64,000 bases of DNA from an uncultured Pseudomonadales bacterium. GTDB taxonomy: Bacteria > Pseudomonadota > Gammaproteobacteria > Pseudomonadales > Azotimanducaceae. How positions within the stretch are numbered: the first letter of the stretch is position 1; each line of letters starts with the position of its first letter. Shown here one piece after another: positions 47,750 to 57,272 of this stretch. The stretch covers positions 62,001-126,000 of the forward strand of contig CALKBV010000009.1 in assembly GCA_937775265.1 (NCBI GenBank), read 5' to 3'. Position numbers and translations under genes: made by a program. A model generated the notes under the pieces. It worked only from the letters and a program-made list of their open reading frames with translations, was not told the DNA's origin and searched no databases.

Positions 47750-48703
47750 ATGGTAACAATCGTTGGAAATATAAAGCCGGAAGACGACTACACCCACCCA
47801 CTGGGTCCTGAAGACAATTTCAATGAGTCCGTCTATTTTAATTTCTTTGACAGAGAAATTAACCGCGGCGGATTTATTCGTATCGGTAACCGGGCTAACG
47901 AGGGATATGCGGAAATGACCGTTATTGTGTTTAACAGTGACGGATCCGTATTTTTTAATTACAAGAAGCCTGAGATATCAAATAACGACGGATGGAATGC
48001 GGGTGGCGTTCGGGTGCAAGTCCTGGAACCGGGTGAAAGGCTGCGTACGACCTACGATGGGACGGCGCTCCATATGCTTGACCCCAGGGATATGAAAGAT
48101 CCTGGCAAGGCCTTTAAGAGTAATCCTTTCAAGAGGATTCAGCTAGAGCTGGTTCACCACGGGGTAGGCCCTTTGTATGGACACGTTGGTGAACCTGGCG
48201 ATGGCAATGATTTTGCGAGAGCTCATTCTGAGCAGCACATGCGGGTTGAAGGCACGCTTTCGATTGAGGGCGAAGTGACTATAAATATTAACGGTCATGG
48301 TATTCGCGATCATTCATGGGGGCCCAGGTTTTGGCAGTCCGTTCCATCTTATCGCTGGATTACCGGTAATTATGGCGATGACCTTGGAATGGTGCTGTCT
48401 GTTGTTGGTGACCGGAGAGGTGGCATGTTCCATAAAGGAACAGAGCTTCTGAAGATCAAGGATATTGAGCTATCGACCGAATATGAGCAAGGGACCAGTT
48501 TCCACAAGAAGTTGATCGCGGACGTGACCCTGGAAAATGGTGATCAGCATCATGTGGAAGGCGTGGTTAAAGGGTTCATTCCGCTTCGCAACCGGCGTTC
48601 GGAACAGGTCACTTATATTGGTGAAGGGATGACGGAATACACATTGGATGGTGAGCGTAAAGGATACGGCCTGTCTGAGTACCTTAACCAACCTGGCGAT
48701 TAG
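47750..48703 (+). CDS. CrtC/AttH-like lipocalin-fold protein (DUF7065-like)
   Basis: Protein of 317 aa with two lipocalin-like beta domains, known from hydroxyneurosporene synthase (CrtC) and AttH. The best landmark is GHGIRDHSWGPRFWQSVPSY followed by RWITGNYGDD near residue 185. An N-terminal YFNFFDREINRGGFIRIGNR stretch is also typical. Relatives are frequent in steroid- and terpene-degrading bacteria, but no substrate can be inferred. I chose ATG 47750, which has GAGGAG at exactly 6 bases; ATG 47744 would be too close. Divergent from the SIS gene. Confidence 0.7.
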   Translation: MVTIVGNIKPEDDYTHPLGPEDNFNESVYFNFFDREINRGGFIRIGNRANEGYAEMTVIVFNSDGSVFFNYKKPEISNNDGWNAGGVRVQVLEPGERLRTTYDGTALHMLDPRDMKDPGKAFKSNPFKRIQLELVHHGVGPLYGHVGEPGDGNDFARAHSEQHMRVEGTLSIEGEVTININGHGIRDHSWGPRFWQSVPSYRWITGNYGDDLGMVLSVVGDRRGGMFHKGTELLKIKDIELSTEYEQGTSFHKKLIADVTLENGDQHHVEGVVKGFIPLRNRRSEQVTYIGEGMTEYTLDGERKGYGLSEYLNQPGD

Positions 48704-48717
48704 GTTTAGACCCTACG

Positions 48718-49140
48718 TCAGGCATTGATAGGTAGCCAGTGATCCAGCGCTGCAACTATCCCGGGATTAAATAAAAACAGCTGACGACACCTTGGCCATG
48801 CTAGCCATGATGATTGCAAAATGTAGGCTTCATCATAAACCTGGCCCTTTTCTTCAGATGCCAACTCAGCCATATACCAGTGAGTTGTGCAGTCGTAAGT
48901 ATTGCCATTCCAGCGGAACCTATAGTTGTTGGTAAAGGCATCAGAAGTGAGGGCTACCTGGTAGCCGGATTCCTCAAGTGTTTCGCGTACTGCGCAGTCC
49001 TCTGGTGTTTCCGTTTCTTCCACTCCCCCTCCGGGGAAGGACCAGTAACGTTTTGTGGTCATCGGGTCTTCCATTTCTATTGCAAGTAGCTGATTGCCGC
49101 GTAAGCACAAAACGCATGTTCGTTCTCGAGAGATAGTCAT
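48718..49140 (-). CDS. Nudix hydrolase
   Basis: Small Nudix enzyme (140 aa) with the box GGGVEETETPEDCAVRETLE and following ESGY, containing the metal-binding glutamates (REtLEES). SFPGGGVEE comes right after the TTKRYW segment. Substrate unknown. It converges on the CrtC-like gene with 14 bases between stops. Confidence 0.85.
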   Translation of the reverse strand: MTISRERTCVLCLRGNQLLAIEMEDPMTTKRYWSFPGGGVEETETPEDCAVRETLEESGYQVALTSDAFTNNYRFRWNGNTYDCTTHWYMAELASEEKGQVYDEAYILQSSWLAWPRCRQLFLFNPGIVAALDHWLPINA

Positions 49141-49307
49141 AAAGAAGGTTCGCCACGCACTAAATGACAGTGACTAGCAGGCTGGTCGTTCGTTGTAATA
49201 TAACTGGGGCCATACGAGTGATAGTCAATAAGCTCGAAGTCAGCCGTGAGAATACGTTAGGGCAGGGTTAAAGACCATAACCGATGAAAATTCAGTGGGT
49301 ATGACGG

Positions 49308-51263
49308 CTAGGTTTTCTGAATGGGTTCGGAGTCTAGCCAATGCTTTACGTGGTCAGCCAGGTTCTTTTTTTCTTCTATCGAAATACCCTGCGGATCAAA
49401 ACGCCAACGATTATGGCTAGTCAGCATTGGCAGCAATTCTGGCCTTTCGATTCTCAGTAGCCATTCGGCCATAAGTTCACCTTTGCCTCGCCGAAACCCA
49501 AGGATGGATAGTTGTTCCTCTATTCTGAAGAAGGGTGAATCTCCGCCGGGGAGAATCCAGGTTGAAGAATCAGTTGTGTGTTCTCTTTCAATAATCACCT
49601 GTTCCGAGGTTGCGATACGCCAGATGAGAATGAGAGCGAGTATGAACCCGATACCGTAGAGCTCGTTTTCATATTCTTCGAGTTTCTGGTCGTTAAACCA
49701 AAGCTCAAAGAGAAACTGATTGTTCCCCAGGAAGTCCCAGAGGGGTTGCAGAACAGATGACTGGTCTTCTTCCATCGTCAGCCACTCTTGCGGTGTTGTA
49801 TCGATGGGGACCCATCGACCATTGATATACGCGCTCGCCCAGGCGTGAGCATGTCGTTTGCGTACGATGTACATTTTCATGTCATCGTTCCATTCTGTAA
49901 TGGCGTAGCCCACGACATATCTTGAGGGTATGCCCAATTGCCTGAGTAACAGGGTTGTTGCGCTAGCGAAGTATTCACAGTGCCCCGCCTTGCTTGTTTG
50001 AAGGAAATGCCCGAGGGGATCGTCTGTGATTTCGATATTCTCCTGGAAGAGTGTGTACCTAAAATCAGAGAAGAAGTTCTGGATGAAAGGAATGGCCTGC
50101 GCTGCTGGGATCTGCCCATCGGTAACTTGATGTAGTGCGACCCTGTGTTCCTCAGGTACGAGCAGGTCCATCGGGCTGGGTTCGTCACCCAGGTGTGGTT
50201 CGTTATCATATCTCACTCGATAATGCGGGGCCGGGATTAGACCGATACCCTGTAGGGCCCCGTAGGTCGACATACTGACGTCAGTTGCGGGCAGCTCATT
50301 GAGCTCTACCAGCTGTGACGGAACTGGAATGAGGGATCTATCACGATCAAATTCAAGATATATTTTGGACTCAGGATGGGGATACGAAACAGTGTCAGAA
50401 AATCCCCAGGTGAAATCATCTTTGTGTTTGACCGTATTAAACCTTGGGTCAAATACTTCCCACTCTGTGCCAGAGGAGGTGTTATAAACCGCCTCGATTA
50501 ATAGTGATGGAAAATCGGGTTTCCCGGAACTCGGCTTGATCCGAAATGCTATCGAGTCCGAGAGTTTGAGTTGCCCGACTTTTCCGAGCGCTGTACGTGT
50601 TTTGAGCGGGTCGGTGCGTTGGGAAATCCAGTTTGCGATCCACAGTTCTGTCTGCTTTTTAATACTCAGGTGCGTGTTTCGGATACCGTGGTGAAAAGCG
50701 GTCGCGGCCAGGAGGATGGCACATAGACAGATAACAAAGGTTTTCTTTGTAAAACGGGGGGACCGAAGCTGGTACAGCGAGCAGGCGAAAATAATGACGA
50801 CGACTGGAAAGTAGTAGATGCTTTCTTTGTTAAGGCCCGCGGCTAAAAGGCATGTGCCCAGGTAAACATAGTCCATGTCCCAGGATTGTTGAACGGGTTC
50901 CCGTTGTCGCCTCAGGCTGTAGAACAGGACATCCAGTGACATTCGGGGCGTGGTGCTGTAGGCCAGAACCGTGACAAGCGGGAATAACAGGATCGGGATC
51001 CACGCCAGAAGCGTGGTGATGAAATGATATTCCTGACGATTCAGAAAAAGGAAAAATACCATGGCAACCAGACCAATGGCAGTCAGGTCAGCAACACGGT
51101 AAAAATCTGTTTTTGTCAGGGCCCAGCGTCGGTTCAGGTAATAACGAGCTTCCAGAACGATTGCGATGGGTAGCGCGAACCAGATCAGTTCGCATTGCCA
51201 ACCCCAGAAGAGTGCGGACAACCCACCAAGGTAACGCGGTTTGATTGGGTTGCTGCGACTCAT
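49308..51263 (-). CDS. tgpA: Transglutaminase-like membrane protein (TgpA family)
   Basis: Membrane protein (651 aa) with about six N-terminal helices (residues 10-210), a periplasmic transglutaminase-like domain and a final membrane segment near residue 550. The catalytic triad is visible as GHCEYFASA (Cys), RHAHAWAS (His) and PIDTTPQEW (Asp). In Pseudomonas aeruginosa TgpA is essential and acts with the DUF58 and MoxR proteins. The ATG overlaps the DUF58 stop (ATGA). Confidence 0.92.
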   Translation of the reverse strand: MSRSNPIKPRYLGGLSALFWGWQCELIWFALPIAIVLEARYYLNRRWALTKTDFYRVADLTAIGLVAMVFFLFLNRQEYHFITTLLAWIPILLFPLVTVLAYSTTPRMSLDVLFYSLRRQREPVQQSWDMDYVYLGTCLLAAGLNKESIYYFPVVVIIFACSLYQLRSPRFTKKTFVICLCAILLAATAFHHGIRNTHLSIKKQTELWIANWISQRTDPLKTRTALGKVGQLKLSDSIAFRIKPSSGKPDFPSLLIEAVYNTSSGTEWEVFDPRFNTVKHKDDFTWGFSDTVSYPHPESKIYLEFDRDRSLIPVPSQLVELNELPATDVSMSTYGALQGIGLIPAPHYRVRYDNEPHLGDEPSPMDLLVPEEHRVALHQVTDGQIPAAQAIPFIQNFFSDFRYTLFQENIEITDDPLGHFLQTSKAGHCEYFASATTLLLRQLGIPSRYVVGYAITEWNDDMKMYIVRKRHAHAWASAYINGRWVPIDTTPQEWLTMEEDQSSVLQPLWDFLGNNQFLFELWFNDQKLEEYENELYGIGFILALILIWRIATSEQVIIEREHTTDSSTWILPGGDSPFFRIEEQLSILGFRRGKGELMAEWLLRIERPELLPMLTSHNRWRFDPQGISIEEKKNLADHVKHWLDSEPIQKT

Positions 51264-52585
51264 AGGGCCTTTAGCCCGGCTTCGATGTTCCCTGCCTCCA
51301 GAACGTAAAAATCTTCACGATAGGTAGTTTCATCACTTTCCCCCGTAACAATAAATACTGCGGTTTGAACTCCCCTGTTTTCGATCGTTGCGAGCAGGGT
51401 CTCCTGTTGTTTACTGAAACCGGAGAACACCATCAGGCAGCTGCTCATCCTGCTAGCGTGTTGCGAAAGAAGGTCTACGAAGTCAGAAGATAGCCGGTCT
51501 GTTAACTGAAGGGTGGCCAGAGCTTCCATTTGTTGTGAAGTCTGGGCATAGCCCCGGCCAGCAGTGATTATCTCCGGTCGCGTTGACATGAAGTAGAGAT
51601 CCATCAGTCCATCCAGGTTCTCTATATTCATGAGCAGGCTCGCGGCGACCGAGATGACTTCCTCGAACGCCGCAGGATTATCACCGAGGGTATCGACGAT
51701 CAGGGCCTGGCGCACAAAAAACTCATCCTGAAACTCCTTAACGATCGGCTTGTCACGTTTTGCGGAGCTCGCCCAGTGGATTTTCCGGATTGGGTCTCCT
51801 TCGCGGTAGTCACGCAGGGAAACAAATTCATCACTTTCGCCAACGGACCAGGTGGAATTAATTCCGCCTGGCTGGAAGTGACGGCCGCCCTTAAACTCAA
51901 ACCGCCGTGGGATAGGGTACCGCTTCGGTAGCACCGTCAAGTGTTCGCGGTTATCGAATTCCGTGGCTCCGTAGTTCAGGCCAAAGGGGTCGGGATGCAG
52001 GATGGTGGTGGACTCGAAATATACGTGCCCCCGCCTGAGAGGAGTCGCCTCGACAATGGCCTGGGCATGGGAAAGTAGTTCAACATCCGGTACTTCAGCA
52101 TCCTTAAGACTGATACCGGTATTTAGTTTCTGCAGCCAAATGAAACGGTGAAACCCAAGCCATCGATCATAGGCATTCCGGGTTTCTTCCCCTGGTTCCT
52201 TCATACGTTCAAACTGGGCTAGATCTGGTGGCATAATTTTTGGGTTATCGAGGATCTTCAGATCTCGTTCGACACGATTCCCATCATTGATGACGGTGAT
52301 AAAATATTCGAACGGAACACCCGCGGTAGCATACTTAGGCAATTGACGTTTGACGCTGACGTCGGGTGAACGAACCTTGATGGTCAGGCGTGCAAAGATC
52401 AGTGTGCAGACCAGTAATGCAAACAATTGGTAGACGAATGAAAGGTCTGTATCTAACCCGACAGCACCACAGATAAACGTACTGGTTTGCAGTAGCCTTC
52501 CTCGGTCTGAGTTACGCCGCGTGGCACGACGGTTAATAGTGGTTAACCGTGTCCAGGTTGGGAAGGCGCGTTCGCGAAAGGCCAT
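51260..52585 (-). CDS. DUF58 domain-containing protein
   Basis: Membrane-anchored protein (441 aa) with one or two N-terminal helices (about 35-65) and a C-terminal von Willebrand factor A-like DUF58 region: GVGESDEF-type segment WSVGESDEFVSLRDYREGDP and RKIHWASSAKRDKPIVKEF. It is the middle partner of the MoxR-DUF58-transglutaminase module, where MoxR ATPase is thought to act on the VWA protein. It starts 5 bases after moxR. Confidence 0.9.
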   Translation of the reverse strand: MAFRERAFPTWTRLTTINRRATRRNSDRGRLLQTSTFICGAVGLDTDLSFVYQLFALLVCTLIFARLTIKVRSPDVSVKRQLPKYATAGVPFEYFITVINDGNRVERDLKILDNPKIMPPDLAQFERMKEPGEETRNAYDRWLGFHRFIWLQKLNTGISLKDAEVPDVELLSHAQAIVEATPLRRGHVYFESTTILHPDPFGLNYGATEFDNREHLTVLPKRYPIPRRFEFKGGRHFQPGGINSTWSVGESDEFVSLRDYREGDPIRKIHWASSAKRDKPIVKEFQDEFFVRQALIVDTLGDNPAAFEEVISVAASLLMNIENLDGLMDLYFMSTRPEIITAGRGYAQTSQQMEALATLQLTDRLSSDFVDLLSQHASRMSSCLMVFSGFSKQQETLLATIENRGVQTAVFIVTGESDETTYREDFYVLEAGNIEAGLKAL

Positions 52586-52590
52586 ATCAG

Positions 52591-53553
52591 TTAAGCGGGG
52601 ACGGGAATGTCCTGAATAATTTCCAGGAGTATCTGTGCGGTCTGTGAGCCAGAGTATTGCGAACCGGAGTCCAGTATCAGTCGGTGGGCAATGCTTGGTA
52701 TGGCAAGTTCCTGAATGTGATCCGGCGTGACGAAATCGACGCCTTCCATCAGAGCAAGTGCCTGCGACGCTTTCATCAATGATATTCCTGCCCTGGGACT
52801 GGCGCCCATGGCGACCCCCGGTGTAGTCCGGGTCTGTACAACAATGTCGACAATGTAGCGTTTCAGTTCGTCAGAGATTCGGATGTCAGCCGCAGCTTTT
52901 CGAATAAGACGAATGTCTTCAATTGATGTGCAGGCGGTAAGGGAGTCCAACGGATGCTTATATCTTTGGGAATCCATGATCAGCACTTCGTCCTCTTTAG
53001 AAACGTAGCCGAGTTTAAAGCTCATAGCGAAACGATCCATCTGTGCCTCTGGTAGCGGGTAGGTGCCATGAAACTCAATCGGATTTTGAGTCGCAATTAC
53101 AAAGAAGAGTTCATCCATAGGATGCCTTTCACCTTCGATGCTTACCTGATTTTCTCCCATTGCTTCAAGCAGTGCAGACTGGGTTCTTGGTGACGCGCGG
53201 TTTATTTCGTCGGCCAGTAGTATCTGGGTAAAAATCGGGCCGGGCCTGAAGCGGAAGTCCTGATTTTGCTGGTCGAAAATAGAAACACCCAGAATATCCG
53301 AAGGCAACAGATCAGGCGTGAACTGTATTCGTTTGAAAGTAGCATCAATCGAACCCGCCAGTGACTTTGCAAGTGTTGTTTTTCCGGTTCCTGGAACATC
53401 CTCTAGCAGCACATGACCCCCAGAAAAAAATGCGGCTAATAACCATTTGACACTTTGGTTGTTGCTGCGGATGACACTCTCAATATTTTCGCGCAGCTTA
53501 TTAATGAGCGCGAGCTCCCGGCCTGGATAGATATCTGGTATGTCAGAAGACAT
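52591..53553 (-). CDS. MoxR family AAA+ ATPase
   Basis: Chaperone-like AAA+ ATPase (320 aa). Walker A EDVPGTGKTTLAKSLA is at about 51-66, Walker B ILLADEINRASPRTQSALLE near 115, and sensor VIATQNPIEFHGTYPLPEAQ near 157. I chose ATG 53553 with AAAGGAA upstream; the frame is open 15 codons further. It heads the operon with the DUF58 and transglutaminase genes and probably remodels the former. Confidence 0.95.
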   Translation of the reverse strand: MSSDIPDIYPGRELALINKLRENIESVIRSNNQSVKWLLAAFFSGGHVLLEDVPGTGKTTLAKSLAGSIDATFKRIQFTPDLLPSDILGVSIFDQQNQDFRFRPGPIFTQILLADEINRASPRTQSALLEAMGENQVSIEGERHPMDELFFVIATQNPIEFHGTYPLPEAQMDRFAMSFKLGYVSKEDEVLIMDSQRYKHPLDSLTACTSIEDIRLIRKAAADIRISDELKRYIVDIVVQTRTTPGVAMGASPRAGISLMKASQALALMEGVDFVTPDHIQELAIPSIAHRLILDSGSQYSGSQTAQILLEIIQDIPVPA

Positions 53554-53946
53554 CTTTGGTTCCTTTCGTTTCGAGTATTTTTGCAAGCATCGTTCCATTG
53601 GTCAAACTGATTAAAAACTGAAGTATCACGCGGTGTTGCGGTAGGAAATGTCTCGAACAAGTTCGCCGCCCAGTGTCGACGGGGTGAAGGTTCTCGAGAA
53701 TCCATCGAGTTGGTGATCAAAGGCAGTGCACCCGGGTTGATGAAAGTGATCTGCATGCAGCCAGGTGGTGGAGAGATTCTCTAACGGGGTGTTGTTCCGA
53801 ATTCGATCGAATCCAAGTGGGAATGGTCATTGCGGATTGGGCAATCAATCGTGTAATCGTGATATAAACGATGAGTTGGGCCTGACTGCAATAGGAATTC
53901 TTTGTTAATGAATGACGTTCAGGGTCCACGCACGAGAGAGTTAACT
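53554..53946. other. Divergent intergenic region between moxR and the methyltransferase
   Basis: This 393-base spacer should contain the promoters of both flanking operons. A small open frame on the minus strand (53436-53756) overlaps moxR and looks like chance. Near 53857-53876 there is an AT-rich TCGTGATATAAACGA inverted repeat that could be a -10 region or an operator. Nothing else is recognisable. Confidence 0.45.
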
Positions 53947-54729
53947 ATGGACACATTCTACACAGACCATTGGCAAACCATTGAGCCGGAAAGGCTGGAC
54001 CGCTATGAGCAGCTGTTCCAGTTTCGACCGGAACAGGAACCCTTTGTTGACGCGCTAGCACTTACTGGCAAAACCAGCGTACTGGATTTTGGTTGTGGGC
54101 CTGGCTTTATGGCGGAAGAAATCGCCAGCCGTACGACTGCCCAGGTTTTTGGTGTAGACCTGAATAAAGAGTTTATGTCCCGCGCAGAGTCCAGAAATAC
54201 AAAGAAAAACCTTAAATTTTTTCATCTGGAGGGTGATGCCTTGCCTGATGAGATTAATGCTGTTGATCGTGTGTTCATTAAAAATGTGCTTGAGTATGTG
54301 CCTGATCTCGAGGGAACCGTCGCCAGGTTGCACTCGATATTAAGCGATGGTGGCCGGATCGTCGTGATCGATAGTGATTGGGGCTTTGTCCTGGTAGAGC
54401 CGTGGGGAAAGGTTCGAGCCGATCGTTTTTTCGAAGCGGCCGCAGCCGCTTTCAGGGAACCACACATTGGGCGTAAGTTGCCCGGTCTTCTGGCCCGGGC
54501 TGGATTTGAAGATATAAAGGTCAAGATGATTGCCGGGGTTGACCTCAAGGGCAGGGGAGTCTCTGTCTTACAGAACATGGTTTCGTATATTCGAGAGTTT
54601 GGGACCATGAGTGAAACCGAGCTGCAGGCGCATATGAGTGAGTTGGAAGCAGCACAGGCGAATGGCAGCTTTATGTTTATTCTGCCGCAATTTTTGGTCA
54701 CCGCCACTAAAGGCAACCCCGATGAGTAG
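53947..54729 (+). CDS. Class I SAM-dependent methyltransferase
   Basis: Soluble methyltransferase (260 aa) with the SAM-binding motif I SVLDFGCGPGFMAEEIA at about residues 40-56, motif II region VFGVDLNKEF, and the post-motif FIKNVLEYVPDLEGTVARL. The UbiE/ArsM-like fold gives no substrate. I chose ATG 53947, with GAGAG upstream. Its last 8 bases overlap the dehydrogenase gene (ATGAGTAG), so the two are translated together. Confidence 0.85.
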   Translation: MDTFYTDHWQTIEPERLDRYEQLFQFRPEQEPFVDALALTGKTSVLDFGCGPGFMAEEIASRTTAQVFGVDLNKEFMSRAESRNTKKNLKFFHLEGDALPDEINAVDRVFIKNVLEYVPDLEGTVARLHSILSDGGRIVVIDSDWGFVLVEPWGKVRADRFFEAAAAAFREPHIGRKLPGLLARAGFEDIKVKMIAGVDLKGRGVSVLQNMVSYIREFGTMSETELQAHMSELEAAQANGSFMFILPQFLVTATKGNPDE

Positions 54730-55822
54730 TTTGCCGGCGAAAAGTTTTGCGATGGTGCAAACCGGTGATCGGTCTCTTGAAGCCAGGGATATTCCCATTC
54801 CGGATATCGATGAAGACTCTGCTCTACTCGAGCTTGAAGCCTGTGGTATTTGTGGCAGTGACTATGAACAGTTCGAGGGGGTTCTACGAACACCAACGCC
54901 GGTTATTCCTGGACACGAACCCCTGGGCAGGATCGCAAAGATTGGTGATCGGGCGGCAATCCGATGGGGCGTTGAAGAGGGTGATCGGGTAGCGGTAGAG
55001 ACCATGCTCTCCTGCCGTCACTGCCCGACCTGTTTGGATGGTCGGTATCACCTGTGTGATGATCGAAAGATCTATTCGTACATACCGCTCACGGAATCGC
55101 CTGGGTTGTGGGGTGGTTATTCGCAATTCATGTTCCTGCATGGCAACAGTATTGTTCATAAAGTTGATCCGGACATTCCCGCGAACATTGCTGTCATTTT
55201 TAATCCGCTGGGTGCCGGCTTCCGCTGGGCGGTGGAGATGCCTAACGCAAGGCCCGGAGATACGGTTGTAGTGATGGGTCCGGGGCAAAGGGGTCTTGCC
55301 AGTGTTATCGCATTACGCTGCGTGGGGGTGACGAATATTATTGTGACCGGTCTTGCCGCTGATGCTGAAAAGCTGGCGCTGGCCCGATTCTATGGGGCGG
55401 CACACACGATTGATGTGGATAATGAAAATGTCGTTCATCGTGTAAAGGGTCTCACCAATGGGAAGGGGGCGGACATCGTTGTCGATGTTTCCTCCTATGC
55501 AACTAAGCCTGTTGCCGATGCCCTGCAATTGGTAAAGGTTGGCGGACAGATTGTCCTGGCAGGGGTTAAGGGTTTTAAGGCGGTGGATAATTTTGTCTCT
55601 GACCTTGTGGTCATGAAAGAAGTGACAATCAGAGGTGCCATCGGCGTGACTTCCTCTGGTTATAAACAGGCCATCAAAGTGATTGAATCAGGGGAAATAG
55701 ATTTTTCGCCTATGCATACTCATGATTTTGACCTCAAAGATGCAGAACTTGCCATCAAAACACTTGCCAGGGAAGTACAAGGGGATGAATCAATTCATAG
55801 TTGCCTTATCCCGCCTAAATAA
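54722..55822 (+). CDS. Zinc-dependent alcohol dehydrogenase
   Basis: Medium-chain dehydrogenase (366 aa) with the catalytic zinc site in EACGICGSDYEQFEG and PGHEPLGRIAKIGDRA, the structural zinc cysteines CRHCPTCLDGRYHLC, and the cofactor motif GPGQRGLASVIALRC. The start at 54722 is inside the methyltransferase end. It is followed at 9 bases by a thioesterase; the three genes form a catabolic-looking operon with unknown substrate. Confidence 0.9.
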   Translation: MSSLPAKSFAMVQTGDRSLEARDIPIPDIDEDSALLELEACGICGSDYEQFEGVLRTPTPVIPGHEPLGRIAKIGDRAAIRWGVEEGDRVAVETMLSCRHCPTCLDGRYHLCDDRKIYSYIPLTESPGLWGGYSQFMFLHGNSIVHKVDPDIPANIAVIFNPLGAGFRWAVEMPNARPGDTVVVMGPGQRGLASVIALRCVGVTNIIVTGLAADAEKLALARFYGAAHTIDVDNENVVHRVKGLTNGKGADIVVDVSSYATKPVADALQLVKVGGQIVLAGVKGFKAVDNFVSDLVVMKEVTIRGAIGVTSSGYKQAIKVIESGEIDFSPMHTHDFDLKDAELAIKTLAREVQGDESIHSCLIPPK

Positions 55823-55831
55823 GGAGAAGAT

Positions 55832-56272
55832 GTGACCAGAACCAAACCAGAGTTTGAATTCAACGAGAAAATTGCTGAAAGCTTTATGCGCCCCAAGGCA
55901 AGCCTGGGAGGGTTGCATGAGTATCTTGGAATAAAAATTGTTGAGGTGGGGCCGGGGACTATGCGCGGTCAACTCGAAGTGAGGGACGAGTTTCTTACGT
56001 ATATTGGCAATATGCATGGTGGTGTGCTGTCCGCCTTCAGTGACCATATGCTGGGTTCTGTTTGCTATCCGGTGATGAAAAAAGGCCAGTGGGCTGCAAC
56101 TACTGAATTCAAGATCAACCTGACTGCGCCGGTATCGAAAGGTGTGGTGGATGCGTATGCTGAAATCATCAACCTGTCCCGAACCATGGCGGTGGTCCAG
56201 ATTGAACTTGTCAATGAAGGACGCCTTGCTGCGATAGCCCAGGGAACTGTGACGATAAGGGATCCTCGCTGA
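55832..56272 (+). CDS. PaaI family hotdog thioesterase
   Basis: Acyl-CoA thioesterase-like protein (146 aa) with the hotdog motif IGNMHGGVLSAFSDHMLG (Asp or Ser catalytic position in the helix) and TTEFKINLTAPVSKG. The start is GTG 55832 with AAGGAGA at good spacing. In the operon with the dehydrogenase it may release an acid or recycle CoA from dead-end thioesters. It converges on the ABC transporter genes. Confidence 0.85.
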   Translation: MTRTKPEFEFNEKIAESFMRPKASLGGLHEYLGIKIVEVGPGTMRGQLEVRDEFLTYIGNMHGGVLSAFSDHMLGSVCYPVMKKGQWAATTEFKINLTAPVSKGVVDAYAEIINLSRTMAVVQIELVNEGRLAAIAQGTVTIRDPR

Positions 56273-56292
56273 AGGACCTTGGTCTAAGAGTG

Positions 56293-57270
56293 TTAGAGGT
56301 CGTCGAGGTGGCAGCAGACTTGGTGGTCTGCAATGGTGCGCAGTAGCGGAGCCTCTATTTTGCATCGTTCCATCACTCTTGGGCATCTTGGGTGAAATCG
56401 ACATCCTGTGGGTGGATTGATCGGTGAGGGTACGTCCCCGGTAATGATTTCACGTTTCACCCTTAGGTGTGGGTCCGGAACCGGAATAGCGGAGATTAGC
56501 GATTTGGTATAAGGATGCCGCGGCTCGTGGTAAATGGATTCGCCGGTACTTTCCTCGACGATATTACCCAGGTACATGATCGCGATCCGATCAGAGATGT
56601 GTTTTACGACCGCGAGATCGTGAGCGATAAACAGGTAGGCAAGGTTGAACTCCTTCTGCAGGTCTACCAGCAGGTTCAGGATCTGGCTTTGGATGGAAAC
56701 ATCCAGTGCAGATACCGGTTCATCGCAGACCACAAGTTTTGGATTGAGTGCTATCGATCGCGCGATGCCGATGCGTTGTCTTTGCCCCCCGGAAAATTCG
56801 AAGGGGTATCTCGTCATCGAACGAGCTGGCAGGCCCACGATATCCAGTAGTTCCCTCACGCGTTTCGCGCGACTGGCCCTGTCGCCAATTTTTTGAACGA
56901 TGTAAGGCTCTTCCAGGATATCGCCAACCGTATGGCGAGAGTTCAGTGACTCCATTGGGTCCTGGAAAATCATCTGAATATTCTGCCGGTAGGGCATCAA
57001 TGCTTTGCCCTTGAGTTTGGTAATGTCGGTTCCTTCAAACTCGATGGAACCAGAAGTAGGCTCGTACAGTCGGGCGATACATCTGCCAAGGGTTGATTTT
57101 CCGCAGCCGGATTCACCGACCAGACCGAGAGTTTCGCCGGGCTGTATTTCAAAGGAGATACCGTCGACTGCCTTATTGAATTTGTTGGCGCGAAGAAGGA
57201 TGCCTTCCTTCACGGGGAAGTGCATTTTCAGGTTGTCGACTTTCAGTATTGGAGGCTGTTTTAGAGACAT
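56293..57270 (-). CDS. Peptide ABC transporter ATP-binding protein (OppF/DppF-like)
   Basis: ATPase (325 aa) with Walker [14 protein letters not shown], signature FSGGQRQRIGIARS and Walker B LVVCDEPVSALD, and an oligopeptide-type C-terminus with GCRFHPRCPRVMERC binding an iron-sulfur or zinc centre in that group. I chose ATG 57270, two bases after the oppD stop. The frame is open further upstream. It pairs with the next gene to form the two-ATPase engine. Confidence 0.92.
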   Translation of the reverse strand: MSLKQPPILKVDNLKMHFPVKEGILLRANKFNKAVDGISFEIQPGETLGLVGESGCGKSTLGRCIARLYEPTSGSIEFEGTDITKLKGKALMPYRQNIQMIFQDPMESLNSRHTVGDILEEPYIVQKIGDRASRAKRVRELLDIVGLPARSMTRYPFEFSGGQRQRIGIARSIALNPKLVVCDEPVSALDVSIQSQILNLLVDLQKEFNLAYLFIAHDLAVVKHISDRIAIMYLGNIVEESTGESIYHEPRHPYTKSLISAIPVPDPHLRVKREIITGDVPSPINPPTGCRFHPRCPRVMERCKIEAPLLRTIADHQVCCHLDDL

Positions 57271-57272
57271 GT

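Noticed and set aside
53436..53756. Minus-strand frame of 106 codons upstream of moxR
   Set aside because: Overlaps the conserved start of moxR in another frame and continues into the spacer with no family features.
54638..54721. Upstream extension of the alcohol dehydrogenase inside the methyltransferase gene
   Set aside because: The extension is unlike any dehydrogenase N-terminus, and the ATG at 54722 forms a typical overlap.
54222..54896. Minus-strand open frame of 224 codons opposite the methyltransferase and dehydrogenase
   Set aside because: Both plus-strand proteins have complete cofactor motifs; the minus product resembles nothing.
55790..56404. Minus-strand frame of 204 codons opposite the thioesterase
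   Set aside because: Covers the thioesterase and parts of two neighbours; shadow of real genes.
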